Below are positions 16,385 to 25,624 of a stretch of 64,000 nucleotides of DNA, in pieces. Both the position numbers and the translations under genes were made by a program. This DNA comes from Luteitalea pratensis. Lineage in GTDB: Bacteria; Acidobacteriota; Vicinamibacteria; Vicinamibacterales; Vicinamibacteraceae. The first letter of the stretch is position 1, and each line of letters starts with the position of its first letter. The DNA lies in the NCBI RefSeq assembly GCF_001618865.1, contig NZ_CP015136.1, positions 5,739,001 to 5,803,000 of the forward strand, read 5' to 3'. A model generated the notes under the pieces. It saw only the letters and a program-made list of their open reading frames with translations, did no database searches and was not told the origin of the DNA.

Positions 16385-17398
16385 TTAGAAGACCACCCGC
16401 ACGCCGACACCGAAGCCGTCCGACGACGCCTCGTCGAGCCCGACGGCGAGGTACCCGTCGGCGAAAATGCCGCTCTTCAGGCTGATGCTGCCGCCGGTCG
16501 TCACGACGGGGCGGGTGTCGCCTGCCGTGCTGATGCGCACGCCGCCCCGTAGGGCCGCACGGTCCCGCCAGAAGCGCTGCTCGGCTCCCGCTGCCAGCGA
16601 CCGCCGGTCGCCGGTGATGTCGGGGCTCCGGGTCATGTCGGCGTCCACGGACACGATCAGCGTTTCGGCCGCACGAAAGGCCACGCCGGCCCGCACCTGC
16701 CGGGAGAGCCGCAGGCGGATGGCGTCCTGGTCCGTCTCGAACTCCGGCTCGAACAGGTTGCGGCCGGTGAGCCCCAGCTTGACTCTGCGCAGGTCGACCA
16801 TCACGCCGGCATCGACGTCGAACTGGCTGCTGCCGTGGGTGTCGAGGTCGCGGGCGGCGTCCAGGGGGTCGCCTGGCGCCGGCAGACGCGCGGCCTGCCC
16901 GGCACTGCCGTGGACGTACTTCACCGTCGCCCCGATGTGCAGCCCCGACACGACCGAGTGAAGGAGGTTGACGCCCACATGCGTGGTGGTGAGGCGCTGC
17001 AAGGCCGCCGCCGAGACGACGTTCTGAGCCTCGGTTCCCGGGCCGACCACCGTGGCGCTCGCGTCGGACAGCCGGTAGAAGGTTGCCCCGACGGGCCAGG
17101 TGCCGAGCGCCACGAGGGTGCTGCCCTGCCCGGCGAAGCCGGTCACGGGCGGCGTGGCGCCGCCGATGGGCGTCCCTTCGAACTGCCCGCGTGCCACCTC
17201 GGCGACCGCCGAGACGACCGACCCGGTTACCAGTCCCGCGGGATTCCAGTACGTCGCCGAGGCGTCGTCTGCGACCGCGACGAATGCGCCGCCCATCCCG
17301 AGCGCGCGCATTCCGACTGCCTCGACACCCTGACCGGCGGCAAGCGCGGGGATCAGCGCGAAGGCGCCTCCCAGCAGGAGTCTCCGGAGCAGGGTCAT
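16385..17398 (-). CDS. Outer-membrane beta-barrel protein (PorV/TraF-like)
   Basis: 337 aa. A signal peptide (about 1-22, ending ALAAGQG) is followed by the GMGGAFVAVADDASATYWNPAGL motif (about 32-55), typical of UPF0164/PorV- and FadL-like barrels. The rest consists of alternating strands and ends in Phe (VRVVF), as expected for BAM-dependent insertion. Substrate or partner is unknown. It lies just upstream of pilB on the same strand, 128 bases away, and is divergent from the YIP1 gene. A link to pili is possible but not shown. The ATG at 17398 was chosen because the signal peptide begins there. Confidence 0.72.
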   Translation of the reverse strand: MTLLRRLLLGGAFALIPALAAGQGVEAVGMRALGMGGAFVAVADDASATYWNPAGLVTGSVVSAVAEVARGQFEGTPIGGATPPVTGFAGQGSTLVALGTWPVGATFYRLSDASATVVGPGTEAQNVVSAAALQRLTTTHVGVNLLHSVVSGLHIGATVKYVHGSAGQAARLPAPGDPLDAARDLDTHGSSQFDVDAGVMVDLRRVKLGLTGRNLFEPEFETDQDAIRLRLSRQVRAGVAFRAAETLIVSVDADMTRSPDITGDRRSLAAGAEQRFWRDRAALRGGVRISTAGDTRPVVTTGGSISLKSGIFADGYLAVGLDEASSDGFGVGVRVVF

Positions 17399-17549
17399 CA
17401 CGCCAGTGTAGCCGTTCGGCCCGGAGGCCCCGGCAGGTGTCCGTTTCCGAACATCCGCCACATGGGTTGCGTACTATACGCGTGACGCGGAAGACCTTGG
17501 ACGAGGCGCGACCTCCTCGGGTGCATCCGGTTCGTCACATCGTTCTTCC

Positions 17550-18275
17550 ATGACCCAGGACACTTCCCTTGATGCGGCGCGGCCGCTCCCTTTCGTTCAG
17601 CGCGTGATTGGCGTGGTCGTCTCCCCGGGAGAGACCATGGCCCGGATTGCCGCGGCGCCCCGCTGGCTCGACGTGCTGGCGCTGACAACAGTCCTTCTGG
17701 CGGTCGGATACGCGGTGTTCCTCGCGTCCGACGTCGGCAAGGCGGCCTACGTGGACCAGGCCGTCGCCAGCATCGAGTCGTTCGGCGGGGCCGTCAACCC
17801 GGAGATGTACGCCGGGCTGCAGCGCCAGGCCGGCTTCATGTCGTGGATTCAGGGTGCCTCGATCCTGGTCATCGGCCCACTCATGGCGGCGGCGATTGCC
17901 GGCATCCTGTTCGGCGTGTTCACGGTGCTGGGCGGAGAGGCGCAGTACCGGCAGGTGCTCGCGGTGGTGTCGCACGCGGGGGTCATCAACCTCCTGCAGG
18001 CCGCGTTCACGCTGCCTGTCAACTACCAGCGCCAGTCGATGAGCAGCGCGACCAACCTGGCCGTGTTCTTCCCGAACATGGCCGAGGGGTCGTTCCTCGC
18101 GTCAATGCTGGGCTTCGTCGACCTGTTCTGGATCTGGTATCTCGTGGTGCTCGCAATTGGCCTCGCAGCGGTCTATCGCCGAAAATGGACGTCGGTGGCT
18201 GGCGGGTTATTCGTGGTGTACGTCCTCATCGGCCTGGCCATCGCGGCCATCAAAGCGGTTTTGGGGGGAAGATGA
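17550..18275 (+). CDS. YIP1-family membrane protein
   Basis: 241 aa with about five hydrophobic helices and the N-terminal RVIGVVVSPGETMARIAAAPRWLD segment that opens many bacterial YIP1-domain proteins. Function unknown. In bacteria these often sit beside ABC or efflux genes, as here. Its stop overlaps the adaptor gene start (ATGA), so the two are co-translated. The 151-base divergent gap upstream should hold promoters for both directions; an AT-rich TACTATAC stretch near 17472 is the only hint of a -10. Confidence 0.78.
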   Translation: MTQDTSLDAARPLPFVQRVIGVVVSPGETMARIAAAPRWLDVLALTTVLLAVGYAVFLASDVGKAAYVDQAVASIESFGGAVNPEMYAGLQRQAGFMSWIQGASILVIGPLMAAAIAGILFGVFTVLGGEAQYRQVLAVVSHAGVINLLQAAFTLPVNYQRQSMSSATNLAVFFPNMAEGSFLASMLGFVDLFWIWYLVVLAIGLAAVYRRKWTSVAGGLFVVYVLIGLAIAAIKAVLGGR

Positions 18276-19633
18276 AACGTTCGACCAAGCGGTGGCTGGG
18301 GGCCATCGTGGTGCTGGCGGTCGTGGCCGGCCTGGCCTACGCCAACTTCGCGTATCGCAAGAAGACCGGCAAGGAAGTCACGGTGGAAGCCGTGCAGGCC
18401 AGGGATCTGACCGCGATCGTGTCGGCCTCGGGGAAGATCCAGGCCAAGCGCACCGTGAACATCAGTGCCGACAACATGGGGCGCGTGACCCAGTTGTCCG
18501 TGGAGGAAGGCGACCGCGTCAAGCGTGGGCAGTTCCTCATGCAAATCGACCCGCGCAACCTCGCCTCGGCCGTGCAATCGGGTGAAGCCGGCCAACTGGC
18601 CGCTCGATCGATGCTCGAGCAGCAGCGGCTCGCGATCGTCTCGGCGCGCGAGAACCTCGCGCTCGCGCGCGCCGAGCTCAAGCGCCAGCAGGAACTGTGG
18701 GCGCAGCAACTGACCACGCGGCAGGAGCTCGACCGCGCGGAGAACGCCGTGAACGTCGGCGAGGCGGAACTGCGCCAGCGCGAAATCGACATCAAGACGC
18801 AGGATCAGCGCATCCGCCAGGAAGGCGCGACGCTGAACCAGGCACAGTACAACCTGAGTCGGGCCCGCATCGAATCACCGATCGACGGCATCGTCTCCCG
18901 TCGTAACATCGAGGAGGGTGAGACGGTCGTCATCGGTACGATGAACAACGCCGGCACGGTGTTGCTGACCATCGCCGACATGTCGGTCATCGAGGCCGAG
19001 GTCGAGGTCGACGAGACCGACATCCCGACCGTGCGGCTCGGCCAGGTGGCCAAGGTCACCATCGACGCACTGCCTGGCAAGGAGTACACGGGCAAGGTGA
19101 CCGAGATCGGCAACAGCCCGATCCAGGCGGCGACGGGGCAGGCGGCCGCGAGCGCTGGCCAGGCGGCGACGAACTTCAAGGTGACGGTCCAGCTCGATCA
19201 CACGATCGAGGAGGTGCGTCCGGGGTTCACGTGCTCGGCCGAGATCGAAACCGCGAAGCGCGCCAAGGCGGTGGCCGTGCCGATCCAGGCGATGGCCGTC
19301 CGCGACCTGGTCTACGACAAGGCCGGCACCGTCGTCCGGCCGCCGAAGCAGGACGCCAAGAAGAAGGCCCCGACACCGGCGACGCCGGCCGAACTGCCCG
19401 AGGGACAGACCCGGAAGGAAACCGAGGGCGTCTTCGTGATGCGCGACAAGAACGCCGAGTTCGTGCCGGTACACACGGGCATCGCTGGCGAGCGCTACTT
19501 CGAGGTCATGTCGGGTGTGAAGGTCGGTGACAAGGTCATCACCGGACCGTTCAACTCGGTGCGTGACCTGCAGGATGGCGATGAAGTCCGTCTGTCCGAC
19601 ACGGCCGCCGAAGCGGCCAAGAAGAAGTCGTAA
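18272..19633 (+). CDS. Periplasmic adaptor (MacA/RND-type) of an efflux system
   Basis: 453 aa membrane-fusion protein. It has one N-terminal membrane anchor (about 8-27) and a split lipoyl domain (VSASGKIQAKRTVNISAD and the second half ARIESPIDGIVSRRNIEEGE). A long alpha-helical hairpin rich in Glu/Arg/Gln lies between the halves. Beta-barrel and membrane-proximal domains follow, with a Lys/Pro-rich insertion (about 352-385). It bridges inner-membrane permeases to an outer-membrane duct. It starts overlapping the YIP1 stop with a strong GGGGGGAAG site. The two MacB-type permeases follow 12 bases later. Confidence 0.88.
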   Translation: MKRSTKRWLGAIVVLAVVAGLAYANFAYRKKTGKEVTVEAVQARDLTAIVSASGKIQAKRTVNISADNMGRVTQLSVEEGDRVKRGQFLMQIDPRNLASAVQSGEAGQLAARSMLEQQRLAIVSARENLALARAELKRQQELWAQQLTTRQELDRAENAVNVGEAELRQREIDIKTQDQRIRQEGATLNQAQYNLSRARIESPIDGIVSRRNIEEGETVVIGTMNNAGTVLLTIADMSVIEAEVEVDETDIPTVRLGQVAKVTIDALPGKEYTGKVTEIGNSPIQAATGQAAASAGQAATNFKVTVQLDHTIEEVRPGFTCSAEIETAKRAKAVAVPIQAMAVRDLVYDKAGTVVRPPKQDAKKKAPTPATPAELPEGQTRKETEGVFVMRDKNAEFVPVHTGIAGERYFEVMSGVKVGDKVITGPFNSVRDLQDGDEVRLSDTAAEAAKKKS

Positions 19634-19645
19634 GTCGCAGGCGTC

Positions 19646-20872
19646 ATGAACAAGTTCCTCGACGCGGTCGGCCTCGCCCTCTCCTCGATCTGGGCCAACA
19701 AGCTCCGGTCGTTCATGATGGTGCTCGGCAACGTGGTGGCGGTGACGTCGATCATCGCCGTCGTGGCCCTGATCCAGGGCATGAATGGCTACGTCGCCGA
19801 CTCCATCGTGTCGGAGGTTGGGGTCGGCACGTTCCAGGTCGCCCGTGTCGGCGTGATCACGAACGAGGAAGAGGAGGAGGAGGCACGCCGGAAAAACCCG
19901 GACGTCTCCCTCGTGGACCTGCGGGCAGTCAAGGGCATCGGCGGCAACATCGACGCCGTGATGGCCCAGTCCAACAGCCAGGCCAACGTCACCTTCCGCA
20001 ACGAGACCATCGAGAACGTCGGCATCCGGGGTGTGTCGGCCGACTACGACCAGTTCGGCGGCTACGAGGCCGAGCGCGGCCGCACCATCAGCCGCATCGA
20101 GATCCAGCGCTCGCGCCCGCTCGCCTACCTCGGCGTCGAGACGAGCGACAAGCTCTTCAAGGGACGCAACCCCGTCGATCAGACCATCATGGTCAACGGC
20201 GTGCACTTCCGGGTCGCCGGGGTCAACGAGAAGAAGGGCAGCATGTTCGGCAACTCGCAGGACGACTTCGTGCTGATCCCGCTCGGCGCATTCCAGAAGA
20301 TGTTCGGCTCGCGCCGCAGCTTCGAGATCACGGTCAAGCCAATCAACCCCTCGCTGGTCCCGGAGGCCATGGAGGAAGCGCGGGTGGCCCTGCGCACCTC
20401 GCGCAAGCTGCGTCCACGCGACAAGGACAACTTCGGCATCGTCACCTCGGACACGTTCATGGAGCTCTGGAAGAATTTCAGCCAGGGCGCGTTCGCGGTG
20501 CTGATCGGACTGGTCTCGCTGTCACTGGTCGTGGGTGGCATCGTCATCATGAACATCATGCTGATGGTCGTCAGCGAGCGCACGCGGGAGATCGGCTTGC
20601 GCAAGGCCCTTGGCGCGCGCCGGCGCGACATCGTGTGGCAGGTGCTGACCGAGTCCACGACCCTGTCGGTCGTCGGCGGGATGGTCGGCACGCTGCTCGG
20701 GTTCATCGTCGCCTGGCTGGTCGCCTACTTCTCGCCCATCCCGGCCAAGATCGAACTCTGGGCCGTGATCATGGGCATCAGCATCACGGCCATCGTCGGG
20801 CTGTTCTTCGGCCTGTACCCGGCGATCCGCGCATCGAAGCTGGACCCCATCGAAGCCCTGAGGCGGGAGTAG
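19646..20872 (+). CDS. MacB-type ABC transporter permease (first copy)
   Basis: 408 aa. N-terminal helix (about 20-45), a MacB-like periplasmic core domain (about 50-270) and three C-terminal FtsX helices. It has the conserved SERTREIGLRKALGARRRDI loop and the LYPAIRASKLDPIEALR ending. There is no ATPase domain. A run of six Glu near residue 75 is unusual. With the adaptor upstream it forms the transporter core of a mechanotransmission-type exporter; the ATPase must be encoded elsewhere. Confidence 0.9.
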   Translation: MNKFLDAVGLALSSIWANKLRSFMMVLGNVVAVTSIIAVVALIQGMNGYVADSIVSEVGVGTFQVARVGVITNEEEEEEARRKNPDVSLVDLRAVKGIGGNIDAVMAQSNSQANVTFRNETIENVGIRGVSADYDQFGGYEAERGRTISRIEIQRSRPLAYLGVETSDKLFKGRNPVDQTIMVNGVHFRVAGVNEKKGSMFGNSQDDFVLIPLGAFQKMFGSRRSFEITVKPINPSLVPEAMEEARVALRTSRKLRPRDKDNFGIVTSDTFMELWKNFSQGAFAVLIGLVSLSLVVGGIVIMNIMLMVVSERTREIGLRKALGARRRDIVWQVLTESTTLSVVGGMVGTLLGFIVAWLVAYFSPIPAKIELWAVIMGISITAIVGLFFGLYPAIRASKLDPIEALRRE

Positions 20873-20874
20873 CC

Positions 20875-22152
20875 GTGGCGATCCGCGTCGGCATGCTCTG
20901 GGAAATCCTGGTCATCGCGTTCGACACGCTGCGCGCCAACAAGCTGCGCTCGGCGCTGACGATCCTGGGCGTGGTCATCGGCGTCATGTCGATTGTGGCG
21001 ATGACGGCCCTGATCACCGGGTTCAGCGACTCGCTCGAGGGCCAGATCCGGGCCTTCGGCAGCAACACGGTCTTCGTGCAGAAGCTCGGCTTCCAGAGCT
21101 TCTCGAGCGGGCGCAGCTTCCTCGAGCTCATCAAGCGCCCGAACCTGACCAACGACGACGCGAAGGCGCTCGGCGAGTCGCCCCTGGTGGGCGAAGTCGG
21201 CCTGCAGATCGGTGGGGGTGGCCCGTTCGCGGCGATCGAGCGCATGTCGTTCGCTGGCCAGGCGACCAAGCGGTTCGCAGTCATCGGGGCCACGTCCAAC
21301 TGGGGCGACATGAACTTCATCCCGTTCATGTCCGGGCGCTTCTTCGGCGACTTCGAAGTCCTGAACCGCCGCAACGTGATCGTGCTCGGCTATTCGCCCG
21401 CCGAGGCGATGTTCCTGACGCGTGGCATCGACCCGCTCGGCAAGGTGATCCGCGTCGGGCGCGATTCCTACACGGTCGTCGGCGTGATGGACAAGCGACC
21501 CGCAGCGCTCGGCGACGCCAACGGCTTCGCGGTCATCCCCTATACGACGTACGAGAAGCGCTACCCGACGCCCAGGTTCCGCGGCATCGTCTTCCGGCCG
21601 CTCACCATCGTCGTCTCGTCGGCCGAGGGCGTGAACGTCGACGAACTGCGCACCGAGATCGAGTCGATCATGCGGGCCCGCCACCGGCTCAAGCTCGGTG
21701 AGGAGAACGACTTCGACACGGTGACCGCCGACTTCATCGTCGCGTTCCTGCGGCAGTTCACGAAAGCCGTCGTGCTGGCGCTGTTCGTCATTTCCTCGAT
21801 CGCCCTGATGGTGGGCGGCATCGGCGTGATGGCCATCATGACCATCTCGGTCACCGAGCGGACGCGTGAAATCGGCGTTCGCAAGGCACTCGGCGCGCGT
21901 CGTCGCGAGATCCTGGTGCAGTTCCTCATCGAGGCGGTCTTCCTGACGATGCTCGGCGGGCTGCTCGGCATCGCGCTGGGCGCCGGGATCGGCTATGCCG
22001 TGAACGTCTTCGCGGGCTTCCCCGTCTCACTGCCCCTCTGGTCGTTCGCGCTGGGCGTCGGCTTCTCGGCGACGGTCGGCATCCTGTTCGGGATGCTGCC
22101 GGCGGTGAAGGCCTCCAAGCTGGATCCCATCGAAGCCTTGCGGTACGAATAG
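20875..22152 (+). CDS. MacB-type ABC transporter permease (second copy)
   Basis: 425 aa, same architecture as the preceding gene and clearly its paralogue: TLRANKLRSALTILGVVIGV at the N-terminus, a periplasmic core, then SVTERTREIGVRKALGARRREI and the PAVKASKLDPIEALRYE ending. The two probably form a heterodimeric permease. The GTG at 20875 lies 2 bases past the upstream stop with a GGGAG site; an ATG at 20893 is the alternative. Last gene of the cluster. Confidence 0.88.
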   Translation: MAIRVGMLWEILVIAFDTLRANKLRSALTILGVVIGVMSIVAMTALITGFSDSLEGQIRAFGSNTVFVQKLGFQSFSSGRSFLELIKRPNLTNDDAKALGESPLVGEVGLQIGGGGPFAAIERMSFAGQATKRFAVIGATSNWGDMNFIPFMSGRFFGDFEVLNRRNVIVLGYSPAEAMFLTRGIDPLGKVIRVGRDSYTVVGVMDKRPAALGDANGFAVIPYTTYEKRYPTPRFRGIVFRPLTIVVSSAEGVNVDELRTEIESIMRARHRLKLGEENDFDTVTADFIVAFLRQFTKAVVLALFVISSIALMVGGIGVMAIMTISVTERTREIGVRKALGARRREILVQFLIEAVFLTMLGGLLGIALGAGIGYAVNVFAGFPVSLPLWSFALGVGFSATVGILFGMLPAVKASKLDPIEALRYE

Positions 22153-22156
22153 GCGG

Positions 22157-22198
22157 CGGCCGTCGTCATTCGGCCGTCGGCCTTCGAAGGCCGAAGGC
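22157..22198. repeat. Heptamer array, CGGCCGT family
   Basis: Six 7-base units (CGGCCGT, CGTCATT, CGGCCGT, CGGCCTT, CGAAGGC twice) begin 5 bases after the permease stop. They include a 16-base perfect palindrome centred on TTCGAA. The unit family is shared with 12630 and 34772. Confidence 0.82.
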
Positions 22199-22308
22199 CG
22201 GTCTCGTGGGACGAGGGTGCCGAAGGCCGAGCCGTGGCTGCCCTTGTTCCCCCGGCGGCTCTGTCATAGCATCGCGGCGTGTAGCTCGTTACTCCGTCGA
22301 GGGTGCTC

Positions 22309-24402
22309 ATGCCCACCTATGCAGCGGCGTCCATTCGCAACGTGGCAGTCGTCGGCCACAACGGCTCCGGCAAGACCCAGCTCATCTCCGCGGTGCTGTT
22401 CACGGCTGGAGCCACGACCCGCCTGGGCCGCGTCGACGACGGGACGGCACCCACCGACTTCGACGAAGAGGCCATCGTCCGCAAGCACACGCTGGCCGCG
22501 ACGCCGGCCTGGCTCGACTGGCACGGCACGAAGGTCAACCTCGTCGACACACCCGGTTTCGGCAACTTCCTGAGCGAAACGGGCGCCACACTGCGAGTGA
22601 CCGACGCCGCCCTCGTGGTCGTCGACGCGGTGGCAGGTGTGGAAGTGCAGACCGAACGCGTCTGGGCCCTGGCCAACGATGAGCGGCTGGCGAAGTTCGT
22701 CGTCGTCAATCGCCTGGATCGCGAGCGTGCCAGCTTTGTGACCGCCCTCGAGGATCTGCATGCCGCCTTCGGACGATCCCTCGTGCCGGTGCAGTTGCCG
22801 TACGGCGAGGAGAAGGGCTTCCGCGGCGTCATCGACCTGGTGGCCCAACGGGCCTACACCTACGAGGGCGGCACCGGGCGTGGCAAGCCGGTCGCCATCC
22901 CGGAAAGCATCGCGGCCGAGGCCAAGAACGCCCGGGAAGCGCTGGTGGAGCTCGTGGCGGAAGCCGACGACGACCTGATGTCGCGGTTCTTCGACGAGGG
23001 GACGCTCAGCGACGACGAACTGGTGGCGGGGCTGCGGACGGCCGTGCGTACGGGTGCGGTCGTACCGGTGTTCTGCGCCTCCGGGGCCGAGAACATCGGT
23101 ACCGATCGCCTCCTCGAGGCGTTGGTGCACTACACGCCTTCACCAGTGGATCGGCCGCTGCCGGCCATCGAGAAGTCGAGCGGGGACGCGATCACGACGT
23201 TGGCCGACGAGAGCGGCCCGACGCGTGTGTTCGTGTGGAAGACGGTGGCCGATCCATTCGCTGGCCGCATCTCGCTGTTCCGGGTCGTCACCGGCATCGT
23301 GCGCAACGACAGCACGCTGACCAACCTCACGCGCGGCACCCAGGAGCGTATCGCCCACCTGATGGCCCTGCAGGGCAAGACGCAGGCCCAGGTGACCGAA
23401 CTGCACGCGGGTGACCTTGGCGCGATCGCCAAGCTGAAGGATGCCCAGACCGGCGACACGCTCTCGGACAGGGCCGCCGACCTGACGTTGCCGCCGATTG
23501 CGTTTGCGGCGCCACTGATGTCGTATGCCCTCGAGCCCAAGTCACGCGGGGACGAGGACAAGATCAGCACGGCGCTGCATCGGCTCCAGGAGGAAGACCC
23601 GACGATTCGGACCGATCGGGATCCCCGCACCCACGAGCAGCTGATCTCGGGGCAGGGCCAGATGCACCTCGAGGTGACGGTCGCGAAGTTGAAGCGGCGC
23701 TTTGGCGTCGACGTGACGCTGAAGCTGCCACGCATCCCGTACCTCGAGACGATCACGGCCAGTACGGAGGCGCATGGCCGCCACAAGAAACAGACCGGCG
23801 GCCACGGCCAGTTCGGCGATTGCAAGATCCGCGTCGAGCCGCTGCCGCGCGGCGCCGACTTCCAGTTCGAGGACGACATCTTCGGCGGATCGATCCCGCG
23901 ACAATACGTGCCGGCCGTGGAGAAGGGCATCCAGGAGGCCCGCACGCGCGGCTTCCTCGCCGGGTTCCCGATGGTCGACTTCAAGGCCACCGTGTTCGAC
24001 GGCTCGTTCCATCCCGTGGACAGCAATGAACTCGCCTTCAAGATGGCGGGATCGATCGCCTTCCGGGACGCGATGACACGCGCCAGGCCAGTGCTGCTCG
24101 AGCCGATCATGCAGGTGGAGGTACACGCCCCGAACGAGTTCGCCGGCGACCTGATGGGCGACCTCAACGGCCGCCGCGGCCGGATCAGCGGCATGGAGGC
24201 GCGTGGCCACGCGACGGTCATCAAGGCACAGGTCCCGATGTCGGAGATGCTCACGTACGAGCAGCACCTGACCTCGGCGACGGGTGGGCGCGGGTCGTAC
24301 CACATGGCGCACTCGCACTACGAGGAGGTGCCGGCTCACCTGCAGGCCAAGATCGTGGCGGCGCACAAGACCGAGCACGGCGTCGAACACAGCGAGGCGT
24401 AG
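22309..24402 (+). CDS. EF-G-like translational GTPase (FusA2-type paralogue)
   Basis: 697 aa, with the five-domain EF-G plan. G1 is GHNGSGKT (16-23) instead of the AHIDAGKT of the true EF-G at 45142-47256. G3 is DTPGF rather than DTPGH, losing the usual catalytic His position, and G4 is NRLD. Domain IV keeps the loop region HKKQTGGHGQFGD. Family knowledge: such second EF-Gs occur in several phyla and may act in special translation or recycling; the exact role here is unknown. The ATG at 22309 has a GAGGG site; an upstream GTG would add 2 residues. Confidence 0.85.
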   Translation: MPTYAAASIRNVAVVGHNGSGKTQLISAVLFTAGATTRLGRVDDGTAPTDFDEEAIVRKHTLAATPAWLDWHGTKVNLVDTPGFGNFLSETGATLRVTDAALVVVDAVAGVEVQTERVWALANDERLAKFVVVNRLDRERASFVTALEDLHAAFGRSLVPVQLPYGEEKGFRGVIDLVAQRAYTYEGGTGRGKPVAIPESIAAEAKNAREALVELVAEADDDLMSRFFDEGTLSDDELVAGLRTAVRTGAVVPVFCASGAENIGTDRLLEALVHYTPSPVDRPLPAIEKSSGDAITTLADESGPTRVFVWKTVADPFAGRISLFRVVTGIVRNDSTLTNLTRGTQERIAHLMALQGKTQAQVTELHAGDLGAIAKLKDAQTGDTLSDRAADLTLPPIAFAAPLMSYALEPKSRGDEDKISTALHRLQEEDPTIRTDRDPRTHEQLISGQGQMHLEVTVAKLKRRFGVDVTLKLPRIPYLETITASTEAHGRHKKQTGGHGQFGDCKIRVEPLPRGADFQFEDDIFGGSIPRQYVPAVEKGIQEARTRGFLAGFPMVDFKATVFDGSFHPVDSNELAFKMAGSIAFRDAMTRARPVLLEPIMQVEVHAPNEFAGDLMGDLNGRRGRISGMEARGHATVIKAQVPMSEMLTYEQHLTSATGGRGSYHMAHSHYEEVPAHLQAKIVAAHKTEHGVEHSEA

Positions 24403-24413
24403 GAAGGGTCACC

Positions 24414-24446
24414 GATCGGGTACCGGGTACCGGGTACCGGGTACGG
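24414..24446. repeat. Heptamer array, TACCGGG
   Basis: Three exact TACCGGG units preceded by GATCGGG and followed by a broken copy, 12 bases after the EF-G-like stop. Same unit as at 14275-14321. Confidence 0.92.
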
Positions 24447-24540
24447 CCCTACGGAACCGGGCCGGAACACGACGACCGCGGCCCGAACCCATTCCATGCG
24501 GGCACGTGAGCGGAACGTCACACCGCCTGAGGTACGCTGT

Positions 24541-25590
24541 GTGGCGATGAAGTCGCGCCGTCTGCTCCTTTCGTCGTCGCTGCTGTGTGCCGGACTGTAC
24601 GTGGTCGTGGCCGGTCAGCCGTCCTCACCGGCACCAGCCGCGAGCGCCCTGCGCTGGTTCAAGGGCAACACCCACACCCACACGCTGAACAGCGACGGCG
24701 ACAGCTCGCCTGACGACGTCGTGCGCTGGTACCGGGACCACAAGTACAACTTCCTTGTCCTGACCGACCACAACTACCTGACGTCGGTCGATGGCCTCAA
24801 TGCCCTGCACGGAGCCGACGACAAGTTCCTGGTGGTCAAGGGCGAGGAAGTGTCGTCCGGCTTCCAGAGCAGGCCGTTGCACATCAACGCCCTCAACCCC
24901 GATCGGCTCGTCCCGCCGAGCCGCGAGGGCTCGACCGTCGCCGCGGTGCTGCAGAACAACGTCGATGCCATCCGCATGGCGGGCGGCGTGCCACACATCA
25001 ACCATCCGAATTTCGGGTGGGCGATCACAGCTGACGACCTCGCAGGACTCCGCAACAACAAGCTGTTCGAGGTCTACAACGGCCATCCCATGGTCAACAA
25101 CGCCGGGGGCTCCGGGCACCCGAGCCTCGAGCAGACCTGGGACACGCTGTTGTCCCGGGGCATCCTCCTGTTCGGCCTCGCCACCGACGATGCCCACGAG
25201 TTCAAGAAGCTCGACGACCTCTCGTCGTCGCGGCCGGGCATGGGCTGGGTGATGGTGCGGGCCGAGAAGCTCGAGGCGAAGGCGATCGTCGCCGCGATCG
25301 AGCGCGGCGACTTCTATGCGTCGACGGGCGTCGAACTGGCCGCCTACGAGGCCACCGCCACCGCGATCACGCTGAAGGTGAAGCCGCGGCTGTGGGGCTC
25401 GCAACCCAGCGAGAACATGTGGGCGGGCTACCGCATCACGTTCATCGGGAAGGGTGGCGCGGTGCTCCAGGAGGTCGAGGGCACTGACGCGACCTACACC
25501 GTGAAGGGCTCGGAAGGCTACGTCCGCGCGCGGATCACGCAGTCGGATGGCAAGGCCGCGTGGACGCAACCGGTCGTGGTGGGCAGGTAA
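24541..25590 (+). CDS. Secreted PHP-domain metal-dependent hydrolase, copy 1
   Basis: About 349 aa. A basic, hydrophobic N-terminus (signal peptide about 1-26, cut near VAGQP) precedes a PHP domain. Metal ligands visible are HTH (45-47), TDHN (75-78), the Glu pair in VKGEEVSS, HINHPN and DDAHEF. PHP proteins hydrolyse phosphoesters; the export signal suggests a periplasmic or extracellular substrate. A C-terminal beta-rich domain (about 280-349) follows. The GTG at 24541 has a well-spaced GAGG; ATG 24547 is nearly equivalent. The adjacent gene is a close paralogue. Confidence 0.82.
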   Translation: MAMKSRRLLLSSSLLCAGLYVVVAGQPSSPAPAASALRWFKGNTHTHTLNSDGDSSPDDVVRWYRDHKYNFLVLTDHNYLTSVDGLNALHGADDKFLVVKGEEVSSGFQSRPLHINALNPDRLVPPSREGSTVAAVLQNNVDAIRMAGGVPHINHPNFGWAITADDLAGLRNNKLFEVYNGHPMVNNAGGSGHPSLEQTWDTLLSRGILLFGLATDDAHEFKKLDDLSSSRPGMGWVMVRAEKLEAKAIVAAIERGDFYASTGVELAAYEATATAITLKVKPRLWGSQPSENMWAGYRITFIGKGGAVLQEVEGTDATYTVKGSEGYVRARITQSDGKAAWTQPVVVGR

Positions 25591-25624
25591 CAGGATGCCG
25601 GACAGAAACAGGAAGGAGGCGGTC

